Part shown: positions 10,333 through 21,695 of the stretch, piece by piece
Layout: every line of letters starts with the position of its first letter
How positions within the stretch are numbered: the first letter of the stretch is position 1
DNA from: Rachycentron canadum
Lineage: Eukaryota; Chordata; Actinopteri; Carangiformes; Rachycentridae
Assembly: GCA_038496675.1 (NCBI GenBank)
Contig: CM076655.1
Location: forward strand, 23,765,222 to 23,829,221
Length of the DNA stretch: 64,000 nt
Direction of reading: 5' to 3'
Translations under genes and position numbers: made by a program
Notes under the pieces: generated by a model
The model's database searches: none
What the model was told of the DNA's origin: nothing
Seen by the model: only the letters and a program-made list of their open reading frames with translations

Positions 10333-13300
10333 CCAAGATGGTGCAGGATTTCCTCTTCGCTGACTCAGCAGTCGAGTGCTCGGCGCTGCCAGTTGCTAGT
10401 TGCTGTGGTATAGGTATTATGTTAGCTTTAGCTTTATCTTCAAAGCTGCAAAGAGCAGTTCTACTTGTGTACTGACTTGTATGTAAGTAATTTACATACC
10501 CTGAAAAAGCACATCTCTAAAAACAAACTCCTCACTGCAATAATGGATCAACTGTTTGTTTGGGATGTTTTCCTCTTTTTAATCCAGTTAAAAAGCCTGT
10601 TGTGCTGAGTGTCAACATGGGTCACCATCTTCATTTTTAGGGTCACAAGATAGAAAAGCTGTCTCCTTGGTTCTCTTCATTCCTTCATGAGGCAAAACTC
10701 TAAGACGCTCCTCAGCTTTGTTGAGGGCAACCTTCACGTGTATTACAGAGCCTTTGTTGCTAGCGCTTATGACACTGCCATACACAAAAATACACATAAA
10801 GAACAGTTTCCCAGACAGACCCAACACAACACGGCCAGCAGCAGGTGGACGGCAGCTGATGCCGATCCATATTCTGCCGTTTGCTCTGTCACGGCTGTCA
10901 GAGGGGACGAACGTGAGCCGAATCAAGCCGCTTGTCCTGAAGACTACGAGGAATATTGATCAGTACAAACACACGCGTGCCCCGCTACACGCATAAATGC
11001 ATTCATAGACACATAAACAGGCCCAAAAAATGTGGAGTTATACACACAAATTAGAGAAGAGTGATAGACAGTGATTGGCCAGAAGGGCTGCAGAGGCAGA
11101 CGGGGAAGGTTTCTGCTTACATTATGTTCCTCTTGGTTATAAAGCATTTGAACAGTAAAAGCTGCTTGCCAAGATAATAAAAAAAAAAGGATAATAGACA
11201 TTTCACCTTACTGATTAACTCAGACACTGAACCACAAAACAGTATCTTCTGCGGGTGACTCCCTTTAAAAATCATGTATTCCACATTTCCTACACTGCAG
11301 TCAGGTCTATTGGATTAAATTAAATTTAAAGGAAATCCAGTGAGGATACAGACAGAAAAAAAAAACGGTATTTATTTACTTCTGTTTATCAAAAGAACAT
11401 TTTTTAAAACCTTTTTTTTTAGATGGACTGCAGCTGATTTTCTTTTTAAAGCACTTTAAACTTTTATTACTTGTCCATGGGTTGGGATGAGACATGGAGG
11501 TGCTGTCCTCTTGTAAAAGGAGTCAGTTGTCCCTTTAAACGAACTGTCATTAGCTGTTACCAAACCCATTAAGTCCAGGAGCTCTCTTTTTTTTTTTCTT
11601 TTTAAAGTAAATATAATGCTTCCTTGAGAATTTAAACCAGGGCTGCGCTCATTAAAGTAGCCTCATTAAAACATCTTATTACTTTCATTAGGTAGAGATG
11701 TATAGTATAGAAATGGCTCTGCAGTGAGAAGCAGTGAGTCCGTGGAGATTCTTCTGCTGAAACCTGCTCCCCTCAGTTTACTAATTTCTGATGAGACCAC
11801 ACAACCACACAAATTCAGTGAGTGACAAACTGCAAAAGTGGTTTTATTCATTACAATTTGTGACCAAAGCCTCAAACTACGGTGGCCCTGAGAGTCAATA
11901 AAATAAAAAGTTTTATATAAATAAGTTTTATAAAGTTTTTTTTTTTTTTTTTCCTTCAGTCAAGGTTTAACCATAGTAGTTTTAAAGATAATGGAGACAA
12001 GATTTAGCTGGTGGAGGGTCCGGGAGGCATCATCAGCTTAGACTGTGAATCAAGACATAAAATAAATCTCTAAATATTCTGAGTGATCCAGAAGTGTTGG
12101 GGGACTGAGGATGATGCTCAACTGGTTCTGAAAAACCTTGAGAAGAAAAGATTTTGTCTTATTCTCCACAATTTTATCGCAGAACATGACGAAACACAAC
12201 TAATTCAAAAAACATCATCAGTTCGACAACCAAATACATGAACGCACACCAAAAACGCACAACATAGTCAAATAGATTCACATGCTACAAATACAACACA
12301 ACACAACATTGATAAAATTGGCTGTGACGCACTTGTTCAATTCTTTGGGTCTTTTGAAGTTAAACAATTTGTTAAATGTCCTCTCTGGGCCACCGTATCA
12401 AAAGCCCTGTTTCGTATATTTCTCAACTTTTAGCTGTTGAAAGTTGAAAGTTGAAAAAAAAAATAAAATTAATAATTCATTTATGATTAAGTGAAGGTTT
12501 AACTGTGATTTCCTGTTTCCTAAGGTCTGTGTGAATCATGGTGTGATCAGATTTTTTTGATTATGGTATTAGCCCCGCCCACCTCAAACCAGGGGGGAAT
12601 ACAGAAGTTTGTCATATATGACATATATATTTGAAAAGTGCAGCTGTGAAAGCAGATGTGGTTGTAAGATTTAAGAACCGAGTTACTTATTGTGAAATTG
12701 TCTTGCATATATGCAGTTTTACTGGAAGGAGCCAACATGATGCAATATAACAAATTGCCAGTAAAACAAGACTTGATACAGAAATGCAGTGTTGCAGCAC
12801 GATTTCCAGTAGAATTACCATTAAAATATTCTTTAATTGACACTAAGACTGATGCAGTTTTAACAAGTTACTCACATTGAGGAACTGTGATAAACAACAT
12901 GAAGAGAATTAATCCCTCAGTAAAACAAGTACAGCAGAAAATTGTCTTTACAGTCTTTTACCCTGGCACAAGACACATCACATCACTTGAGGGAAATTGT
13001 TTTTTTGAAAAATGAAGAACTTGGTGTAAATGTTATGAAATGTTCTGTAAATTTTACTATAAACGTATTCAAAGTCTGGTTGTGATTCACAAGGCACGAA
13101 CTCATGAAGGTGAAATAAATTTATTCAAACTTTTTAATGAGCTGGATAAATAATTGAAATCATTTTTGTATTGTCATCGTAATCTTTTCTGCTCTAAGAA
13201 AACAGTTGATTATGGATTAATAATAATAATAAATGTCTTGACCTGTTGATGTGGGAGTGTGCAGAAAGCAGACTCAGGGTGTATATGGGAGTGTGACTGG

Positions 13301-13636
13301 ATGTGACCTGGGCGTTACTGTATTGACTAAGACTGTGTGAGTTTTGGTAAAGACTGTGTGTGTGTGTGTGTGTGTGTGTGTTCTCTTCAGAGGCTGAAGA
13401 GCAGAAGTTGCCTTGAACAGACACCAGTTCATTGAAACATCAATGACAAGAATGCGACACAGCCAACAGAGTACACACATGCTGCTTTGAGTCAGCCTCA
13501 TACACTCACAGCCGACTGGACACACACAGACACACACATATATACATATCACACTGTGGTTAATTCTTCTCTCTCTTGGTGCTGCATGCTCACAAGAAGT
13601 CAATGTTTATACAATTTCCCTTTCTAACACACACAC
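10333..13636. other. Unassigned stretch, AT-rich
   Basis: No gene. It has several A or T homopolymers (near 11170, 11590, 11940 and 12455) and a (TG)13 tract at 13355-13381. Open frames are short and carry no recognised domain. Confidence 0.55.
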
Positions 13637-14020
13637 TTTAAAAAGGAGCCACTTTCAAGTTTTGCTATTGCTACATAGCCAACGTTAGCATTAATGGCTG
13701 TTTACTGACCAAGAGCTAAGAGTCTCACTTATTGTTATGTTTACAAGGCAAGAGGTACTTTATTCAGGGCAGAATGGAGGCAACAGTGACTCGGTATCAG
13801 AAAATGATGAGACAGCCCGACCAGGCCGAGGCTAGCTGGTTAGCATGCTGACTTCTGCAGGAGAAAAGAAGTGATAGAAATATAAGCAAGACAGATCTTA
13901 GTGAAGAATGAAGTTGGATGCTGAACTCAGCATTTCTTTGAGATTGGTAAGTAAACAGCTGGCAATGCTAATGTTAGCTGTGTAGCATTAGCAAAACTGA
14001 CAAATAGCTCCTTTAAAAAT
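13637..14020 (+). mobile_element. MITE with ~65 bp terminal inverted repeats (copy B1)
   Basis: The left end (13637-13706) reads TTTAAAAAGGAGCC, then TTTTGCTATTGCTAC, GTTAGCATT and GGCTGTTTACT. The right end (13950-14020) is its near-complement: AGTAAACAGCTGGCAATGC, TAATGTTAGC, GTAGCATTAGCAAAAC and AGCTCCTTTAAAAA. The ~240-base interior has no coding capacity. Related copies lie at 26969-27321 (inverted) and 46508-46752 (right half only). Long inverted ends with a non-coding core are characteristic of a non-autonomous DNA transposon. I could not settle target-site duplications. Confidence 0.8.
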
Positions 14021-15529
14021 ATGAAACCTAGTATATCACCGTACACGATGAGGTTAATTCAATCTGAACTGGTGTTGAACTTTTAAACGACAACCAAAGA
14101 TTGGAGCGCCTGTGTTTGTGAAGGTTTGGCAGCTGCAGGACACAATTTGAATATTTGTTTTTCGGTGTTGACTCTGATTATGAGTCACTTTCAGTTGTGT
14201 GTGAAATTCGTAGAGAGAAAATGTGTTTAAGACCTATCTATTTATTTGTCAGACACATGAAGCAGCCTCTACGTGCAGTCACATTTTAGCTCAAATGCGA
14301 TGCATCTATTTTAAAAGGCCATGTTTTGCATTCATTAGAAATACAGCTGTTAAAGATGGAACACCAAAAGGTTTTTCCTCAAGTCATTTAAAATCATTTG
14401 TCAAGTATTTGTTCCTTGTATTAATACTTGTATTAATTTTGCATTTTTTGCTGAATAATGTTTTCACTACTGTCACAAATTTGTGATTCAAAAGAAGACA
14501 TGAATTCTTTAACAATCAACAAACTAACATTTCATTAAAGATGAAAGCCTCCAAACTTGTTAGAGAAAGCAGACATGACATCCTGGAGATCCAGATCTAC
14601 ATAGTTCTTTTAAGGCATTTTATTCAAATGTGGTATGACTATATGTTTAAACCCCCTTTAGATCCCTAACTTAAAAGAACTGCCTCTAAAATCAGTTTTT
14701 GAGCTGACTGACTCGTTCTTTCCTGCTGTCGAATCCTTCCTGACATGGTTTCTTTCTCTGGAGACATTTGGAGCGATTAACATTCAGCCTGATTCTATTC
14801 ATTTCAGCTGCTTCACACCTCTGCCTACAGCCTGAGGTCTGGACTATTTGTCTCAACCTGGCTGGGTTGGCTGGCTTTCAGCTGCCTCTCTCAATCACCG
14901 CACGTGTTTCCTCTACAGAGCAATCTGCATGTTTAAGGAGGAGCCAGTCAGGTTCTCTGTGGCTGTCACTTTTCAATCCAAGTAAAGACCTGTACGAGTT
15001 TGAGTTAACTAGAAGCTGGACAGGAAAGCAGCCTGGGTTATGGAAGACACGTGCAAATATACAACCTATAGTCTTCTTCTTGCTCAAACTGCAAATCCCT
15101 TGTTCTCTAAATCCTCCTAAAAATTTAAGACACTAAAACTTCAGACTGAGCAAACTCTTGTTAGTGGGCAGCAGCTCATGAAGGAGAAGACTGACACTCC
15201 TCAGACTTATGCAACATTCAATAGCTTCTTGGTATCAAACAAGAGAGGAAACTTATGTTAGAAGAACAGAATACAGACTTCTGACCAATAAGTGAGGTTT
15301 GGAAATTTGAAATTCATTTTTTCAATTATTTTAGTAACTACATGTACACATTCTCCAATCCTCTCCTGCTGGTAATGAGTAAAAAAAAGTGTCAATTAAA
15401 TAGCTGTGAATCGCTTCTTAAAATTATATCAGCTCCCTCAGAATCACCCTGGTAATGATCCAGGGTCGATTCAAGGTCACATCTACAACTACCTGCCTGA
15501 AGCAACAAGCAGAAAAACACGGATAGAAA
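14021..15529. other. Unassigned stretch
   Basis: No gene and no recognised repeat. Frames at 14223-14486 and 14768-15136 have no recognisable domain. Confidence 0.5.
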
Positions 15530-15683
15530 GTAAGACACAGTGAGACTGAGAGTAAGACACAGTGAGACTGAGGGTAAGACACAGTGAGACTAAGGGTAAG
15601 ACACAGTGAGACTGAGGGTAAGACAGTGAGGGTAAGACACAGTGAGACTGAGGGTAAGACACAGTGAGACTGAGGGTAAGACC
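15530..15683. repeat. 22-bp minisatellite, about 7 units
   Basis: Tandem units begin at 15530, 15552, 15574, 15596, 15618, 15632, 15654 and 15676. Each starts GTAAGACACAGTGAGACT and is 22 bases long. The fifth is shortened to 14 bases by loss of an internal 8, and the eighth is only a stub. Copies differ at one or two positions. There are no spacers, so it is not CRISPR-like. Confidence 0.95.
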
Positions 15684-15859
15684 TGGATTTGCGCAGGTTG
15701 TTAATATTGAGGGAAAGGCTGAACTAATACATATATGAAGATAATGATCAGTCAGTAACCTGGCTGCTTAATGATTGAAAGTCTTGACAGGTGACAGAAA
15801 AACACAATGACTGTGAGGGAAGAAGGAATGAATAGAAGATTTACTGAAGGAATGAATAA

Positions 15860-16360
15860 CTAAATGTTCACAAAGTGCTTTGTGCAGCAAAAACAATTAC
15901 ACAATTTAAAAAAGCTGGAAACACACTCAGTACATACAGTGAAGACACATGGGAAAACACTAGACTGGACCATTTAGTGCTTTAAAGAAGAAAATAATTT
16001 AAATTACAGCACACAGGGATACAGTATCAGAGTATCAGAATAAAATCAACATACCAAAACGCCACAGAATCTGCAGGTTGAGCGCTGCAGCCTGAGAAGC
16101 TCAATCTGACATAAGAAAGCGAGCTGATGAGCTGACGAGGAGGGGGGAAGTAGATCAGTTTGTGAATGTGATAATTTTTAACTCAGTTCTATATGTAGCA
16201 GGGAGACAATGAAGGGAGGTGACTGTAGGACCATCTATTTGACCTACTGAGGAGTCTGACCGGGGTATTTTGGATTGTTTGCAGATGATTCAGGGCAGAT
16301 TTACTGAGGGAGCAGAAGAGGACATGAAGGCATGAATGAACATTTCCAATTCTGCATTAG
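15860..16360 (-). mobile_element. Probable antisense LINE 3' relic
   Basis: It opens with an AAAGTGCTTTGTGCA block, like the start of antisense LINE ends at 31712 and 60544. Near 16200-16340 it has GACAATGAAGGGAGG and TATTTTGGATTGTTTGC, sequence types that in fish usually represent antisense LINE ORF2 C-terminal code. No clear motif survives in a single frame, so the call is tentative. Confidence 0.4.
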
Positions 16361-16914
16361 AGACTAATGAAGCTTAGCAAAAGTTCAGTCAGGAAGACTA
16401 CCCCCTCGCACATTCCTGCTAAGTCACAAGCACCATTTCCCGCTCTCTATGAGCCCCACCCATTTTCATCCAATCACAACCTGGCACGGTGGCCTTGAGA
16501 GAAATCACTCCACTTAACTCTCTCTCTGCTGTCGTTTCAGCATCGTGCTCACTCCGTGACCTCCACCCCTTCACCACCTCGAGCATGGTTGCCAGACAAC
16601 CTCCAATCAAGCCATCATCCATTCGTTCCCATCCTCAAGCTCCGTTCTTCCTCACCACCACCAGCGTCCAGGCTCCTGGAACCTGTGGATCGCTCCCATG
16701 GGGACTCGCCTCCTGCCGATAAATGTCATTTTACTTTTTCTCACACTCTCATTCCTCAATTTATCTCTTGGTTGAAATGGTTTCAGTTTACAGATGTTGC
16801 TTACTTGGGGGGAGAAAACAAACAAAAAAAAAAAAAGCAGGAAATGGTCAACTGTTAAATAATGGCGTCGATGCCCTAGTAGACAGATATATAGAAAATA
16901 TTTTGAACTTATTT

Positions 16915-17083
16915 CTTTAGGTCGTTTTTATGAATTTATTTGGAAAGTGGAGAGAGAGGAAAAGGAGGAGAGAGAGTGGGGGAGACGCACGCAGTGAAGG
17001 GTCCAGCCGGTCGGGAGTTGAACCGAGGACCTCTTGCTCAGGGCTCAGTGTGCCCATATGGTGTGTGCCATCAGGCGCCTCAT
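16915..17083 (-). mobile_element. tRNA-derived SINE, antisense
   Basis: On the minus strand the head starts GGCGCCTGATGGCACAC. About 45 bases on it has a good pol III B box (GGTTCAACTCC). A CT-rich body follows (CTCTCTCTCCACTTTCC) and then AAATAAATTC. The layout and body match the SINE at 5608-5780; here the B box is better kept than the A box. Confidence 0.7.
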
Positions 17084-18892
17084 AGATAGACTTTAAATTA
17101 CTCTTTTTATTACTTACTTTTAACTACCCAGTTGCTTCATTTCCAATTTAAATGTCTTCCGTTGCTCATTTTAGATTTAAGACGCACTTTGTATTAAACT
17201 TAAAGTTTGTGCGAGTCATTGTGCATCAACATCGGACAAAAGCACTAAATTAATCTCATTACATGTAACTTGTGAACCACTAATATCAGGGTTAAGTGTG
17301 ACACAACCAGACGGCGCAGGAAGAACACGATAATAATATTTTAAGAGGGAACTCATTACCTTGTCAGCGCGGCTGAGAGATGCCGTAGACCAATCAGATT
17401 GCTCGACTGAAGCAGCTGGTTGTGTTTGTGTGACTGTGGTGTGTTTTCCTACATGAAACCGGTGGCAAACTGTCATGAGATACAGGAATAGAACATGACT
17501 CATGAGGGAGAGTGCTGTACACAAACACAGTAAAATATTCACATGCACACAAACAAACTTGTAGATAAAATATACAAGTTTACCCCTGAGGGCCCTGTGA
17601 AATGTGTGTGTATTGTGTAAGACAGTATGATTAAGAAGGCATGATAATAGCAGACCTACACAGTAAGAATACAAGGACAAACACACAATTACTGACTTCA
17701 GTTGTGTCGTGGTATGTTAGGTTACTTTATTTGTACCTGTTAGTAAATATTGTTTGCAGTAAAGAGTCATCAGTCTTATAGTCACATACTACACACAATT
17801 AACACACAACAGAGAAGAAAAAAAAAACATACATATACACAAAGCACAATAATTAAAAACAAATAAGTAAATCAATACATTACCCATTGCTTTCCATGCA
17901 TTGTACCTGCAACGTGTTCATCTGAGTTATGGCAGCTGAAAGAAAACTTTCATACACTTTGGTTCTGCACTCGTAACCGTGAACCTTCATCCAGAAGGAA
18001 GAAGCTGAAATTTGTTGTTCAAAGGGCGGGAGTCGTCATTTAATATGGAGCCAGCAATCAGCTGTAACTGTCTGTTGTACAGGGATGTTAGGTTAAGATG
18101 TAATGCACCAGTCAGGTTACTGGACCACTTAACTATTTGGTTGAGAGAATTTATGATCTTTAAAGATAGATTTCCAAACCATGGAACCAGAGAAAAGGAT
18201 AAATTGATTGTCTTGGAGACCTGATGTATTCAGGTCCAGGATCATGATATATACAATGATGCCTGTGCAGCCTCTGCTCTGCTTCCAAAGAAAACATGCC
18301 ACCGTCGGCTGATTTAACCCTTCACATCTTGGCGTAGTGCTGGGAGGTGCAGGTTCCTCGAGCTGGTCAATGAGCTGACTCCTGCTCTGGGATACAACTA
18401 TAAGAGCAGCATTTTCTGGTCAGACAGAAGGAGAATCTGGATGTTTCAGGAGAGGACCAATGCAAATTCAAAGACACACACCACCAGCTTCAAAGCATTA
18501 AAACAAAGAGTATGCATATACAGATATGTAGTGTATATACTATACACAAACATTCACAGACTTGTAGTCACAGAAAACATAATGTGTGTGTGATGTAATA
18601 CAGTGTGTCTGCAGGACTTGCTGTGTAGTGTGTGGCTACATGTTGTAATGTTTTTACTCTGACTGGAAGTTTAGATTAAATAGCAAAACAAGAAGTGTGG
18701 GAGTCTCTCAGAGAGGATTAGGGTGGATGATGGTCATTAAACAGGGTCTGACTGTTACTGGAAACCGTACATGACATACTGTCTCCTGACCCTCCCTGCT
18801 GATCCAGACCTCAACTACAAATGTGGAGCATCAAATGCTTGTGGACTTGATGGAGTGCACAGGAATTTGAGTAGGTGGAAGACAGGTAATAT
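17084..18892. other. Unassigned stretch
   Basis: No convincing gene. The 156-codon antisense frame at 17216-17686 is hydrophobic and Cys-rich but matches nothing I recognise. Sequence at 17700-18450 has the look of an old dispersed repeat but carries no diagnostic motif. Confidence 0.45.
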
Positions 18893-19310
18893 ACAGTACT
18901 GTGCAAAAGTCTTAGATTGAGCTGATAGACCCTTAGATTTGTTGTTTTAATCAATGCTATAATGACCATATTTAATTATTTCTCATTTATTAGAATACAA
19001 CCAGAAAATACATGAAATGTGTATGTGGTACTAAAACAGAAAAAAAAAAAAAAGCTTCTATAGACTAAAGTGATGCGATGCTGTGAAAAAGGTCCATTAC
19101 ACCAGGTTTGTGCAGGACATGCTTGAGCATCACAGACACATGTTGTATGAGGTTAACTCACTGGAAGCTGCTAATATGTATAAGACCAACTTTCAATCAC
19201 ATCATTCCATTCAAAATGTCAAAGATCACAGAATTTGACAAACACGAAATCATAAAATCCTAATTTTGCGTCAGCAAAGCCATTCTCAAAGGGAAATCAG
19301 GTCTGCCATA
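18893..19310 (+). mobile_element. Tc1/mariner-like relic, left part
   Basis: It starts after a TA dinucleotide with CAGTACTGTGCAAAAGTC, the familiar form of Tc1-like inverted ends in fish. About 300 bases later an ATG at 19218 opens a short lysine/acidic frame (MSKITEFDKHEI) that resembles the start of a Tc1-type transposase. It breaks at a stop within about 50 bases. The right half and right inverted end are missing, so the element is dead. The family follows from the terminal motif; the transposase reading is weaker. Confidence 0.6.
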
Positions 19311-19484
19311 ATGTGCTGTCAAACAGACACACACAAGACAAACAAGGGGATGACAGAAGAGAAGAGAAGAAGGAGCACAAAGTAACACAGGTTAACCAGC
19401 AGACAAAACTTTCATGAGAGGATTTATGTGAAGTCGTCACACTCACACCGATGGGCGAGTCAGAGTCATCGGTTAACCTCAACC

Positions 19485-19632
19485 TGCATGTCTTTGTGCT
19501 GCGTTAGGAACCTGGGGGGAACCCACGCAGGCACAGGGGCAACATGCAAACTCCACGCAGTAAGGGCATTGAATCCAGAACCTTCTTGCTGTGAGGCAAC
19601 AGTGCTAACCACTGCACCACCGTGCCGCCCAG
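19485..19632 (-). mobile_element. Family-D SINE-like repeat, antisense head
   Basis: Reversed, it reads GGGCGGCACGGTGGTGCAGT, GGTTAGCACTGTTGCCTCAC, AGCAAGAAGGTTCTGGATTC, then GTGGAGTTTGCATGTTGCC and TGCGTGGGTTCCCCCC. This is the head of a very common fish interspersed repeat with a B-box-like GGTTCTGGATTC. The copy at 52930-53220 carries the following body in plus orientation. Confidence 0.8.
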
Positions 19633-19769
19633 GCAGCAGCATTCAAAGGAAAACCACGAGTCACAGCTGCTGATATCGTCACTGACATGTTGCTTTTTCT
19701 AATGAAAACGATCTGAAGCGTTCACTTGACATCATCTGTCACAGAGTAATTACCAGTGCACTGATTATT

Positions 19770-20010
19770 GATGTTCTCTTCCCCCGTTCATTTTTATACC
19801 TCTGTCTTATTGTCACCCTTTTATTCTACTCCTATAGCTCGCTCACCCTCTTTTCTTCACCTCTCTCCTCAAGGTTTCCCTCATTGTGACTCTCTCTCAC
19901 TGTTCCTTCACCGTTTTCCTGCCTCTCTCACTTGCTCCTTCTTATTTCCTTACCTCCCTCTCTCTCTGTCTCTGTCTCTCTCTGTCTCTATCTCTCTCAG
20001 CTTTATTTTG
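19770..20010. repeat. Pyrimidine-rich tract
   Basis: C and T predominate on the plus strand, ending in (CTCTGT)/(CT) runs at 19960-20000. The Ser/Leu frames are artefacts. Confidence 0.85.
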
Positions 20011-20125
20011 GTTGAGAGAGATAATCCTTGAGTCACGTGGAGCGAGTGAGAGAAATGTATCACTGGATTCATGAGGTACACAGACACACTCGCACATAAA
20101 AGCAAGTGCAAAAGGAGAACAGATA

Positions 20126-20168
20126 GTGTGTGTGTGTGTGTGTGTGTATGTGTGTGTGTGTGTGTGTT
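20126..20168. repeat. (GT)n microsatellite
   Basis: About 21 GT units with one A interruption. Confidence 0.95.
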
Positions 20169-20339
20169 TTGCAGTGGTTACAAAGTAATAATGCCACTGA
20201 AGCCCATTTGAGCTGAGCTCAGAGGGCGAGAAAGGTGGAGAAGAAGTGAGAGAGAAAGGCAGACACACATAAACACAGCAAACCTCTGCCAGCCAATAGA
20301 AACAGCTGTTGCTGGCTGGACAGTCACCAGGACACAAGA

Positions 20340-20560
20340 TTAATCTGAGGGGCGTTAGGAAAGAGAAAAAAGACAGAGAGAGAGAGACAGAGAGAGAGAG
20401 ACGGGATTGGAGAAGACAAGAGAAAGAGGAGGCAGCGAGAGAGAAAGGGGAGGACGAGTGGGAGTGATGGGAAGGAGAAAGAGGAATGAGTCATGAAAAA
20501 GGAGAAGAGGAGATAAGAAACGGAGTGAGTGATGAAAAAAAGAGGAGACAATTGAGCAAT
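20340..20560. repeat. Purine-rich (GA) tract
   Basis: The plus strand is mostly A and G, with GAGAGA and GAAAGAGG motifs. It sits between a pyrimidine tract and the long (AC) array and could adopt triplex (H-DNA) form. Confidence 0.8.
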
Positions 20561-20579
20561 TTTTTTTAGCTTGAAGACA

Positions 20580-20580
<1 letters not shown>

Positions 20581-20637
<57 letters not shown>

Positions 20638-20638
20638 N

Positions 20639-20685
<47 letters not shown>
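20581..20685. repeat. (AC)~52 microsatellite containing one N
   Basis: The longest dinucleotide array in the window, 105 bases, with the only ambiguous base seen (position 20638). The N suggests an unresolved repeat length or a consensus conflict, so the true length is uncertain. Confidence 0.97.
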
Positions 20686-20687
<2 letters not shown>

Positions 20688-21508
20688 GTCTTACAGTCCC
20701 ACATGCCTGAGGCTGAAGCCGTATTTCTCCTAAGATGCATGTAAACATCACTCAGGATCTACAGAAATATGGGTATTATGGGTAACTATGGGTCACAGAC
20801 GAGCTGATGCGTACATCTGCTTAATCTAAGCAACATGGCGTGTGGCCTGATCTGATTGGATGACTTCAACATGGAAAAAAAAAAAACAAAAAAAAAAAAC
20901 ATGACATTCAACTACAACAGAAATGACACCTGAGAAGAGGTGAGATGAGAACAGTGTAGTGTCGTCTGTGGCCTGGGTCTTTTTTCCCCATATCGCCATA
21001 TTAGTTTCGGCTCCAGCTGTGAGGTTTCTCCCTCCCCTGGTGTTTCCCTGTGCGTCTCTGCTTCCCTTGTCTGCCTCCCTGTCTGTCTGTGTGTGTGTCT
21101 CTAGGCATCTCTCCACACATGTCCACAATCAATTCACCGACCTCAGCTCCGGTGCTCCGACCCTACTACCTCTCATCGCCACATCGACTGTGTTCAGGGG
21201 TGGCGTCCTTCTGAAGCTGTGGGTTAAGACTGCATCACAGACAGACTAGACTAACAAAGGTTGCAGCAGGTGGATCCACCATGTCCTGACCAATTCCACG
21301 ATTCATTGTGCAGCAGTAATAAAAGAGTGTCAGGATTACACCTTTAAATATAAATATAAGTTTTAAGTATTGGGTTTCAGGCCCCGGAAACCTCAACAAA
21401 AACAAAAAACACGTTGCCACAGTTGTGAGATGAACTGAAATTAGACTCCTCAACGATACAGTGATACACACAATGGCCCCCCCTCTCCATGAGCCATCCA
21501 AGTTACAT
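20686..21508. other. Unassigned stretch
   Basis: No gene. It has A-rich runs at 20876-20900 and CT/GT-rich sequence at 21030-21110. The 100-codon antisense frame here is unsupported. Confidence 0.5.
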
Positions 21509-21695
21509 CAAAGACACCTCCCACTTTCTTGAACTAATCCGGCCCACGGCGTTCCCCTCCCACAGCCTGCTTTTCACAATCATTTCAAAATGATGCTGCT
21601 TCTTGGGCCCCCTCTCAAGGAGAGACCCTAGTTACATCAGGGACACAAGGAACGCCGTGGGAAGGATTATTTCAAGAAAGTGGGAGGTGTCTTTG
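21509..21695. repeat. 47-bp near-perfect inverted repeat with 93-base loop
   Basis: The arm at 21509-21555 (starting CAAAGACACCTCCCACTTTC, ending CACGGCGTTCC) is the reverse complement of 21649-21695 at 44 of 47 positions. A second, direct similarity exists: GGCCCCCCCTCTCC..GTTACATCAAAGACAC before the left arm against GGGCCCCCTCTCAA..GTTACATCAGGGACAC inside the loop. The mix of direct and inverted copies suggests a fold-back insertion or local inverted duplication. Confidence 0.93.

Noticed and set aside
12717..12768. Small inverted pair GTTTTACTGG / CCAGTAAAAC
   Set aside because: Only 10-base arms with a 32-base loop; expected by chance in 64 kb.
15530..15683. Regular direct repeats that might suggest a CRISPR array
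   Set aside because: The units are head-to-tail with no unique spacers, and the genome is plainly vertebrate; it is a minisatellite.
17216..17686. 156-codon antisense frame, hydrophobic
   Set aside because: No recognised domain, a composition typical of random AT-rich DNA, and no exon signals that I trust.
20324..20740. 138-codon antisense frame with a long Cys-Val run
   Set aside because: It is a translation of the (AC) array, contains the N, and its remainder translates a purine tract.
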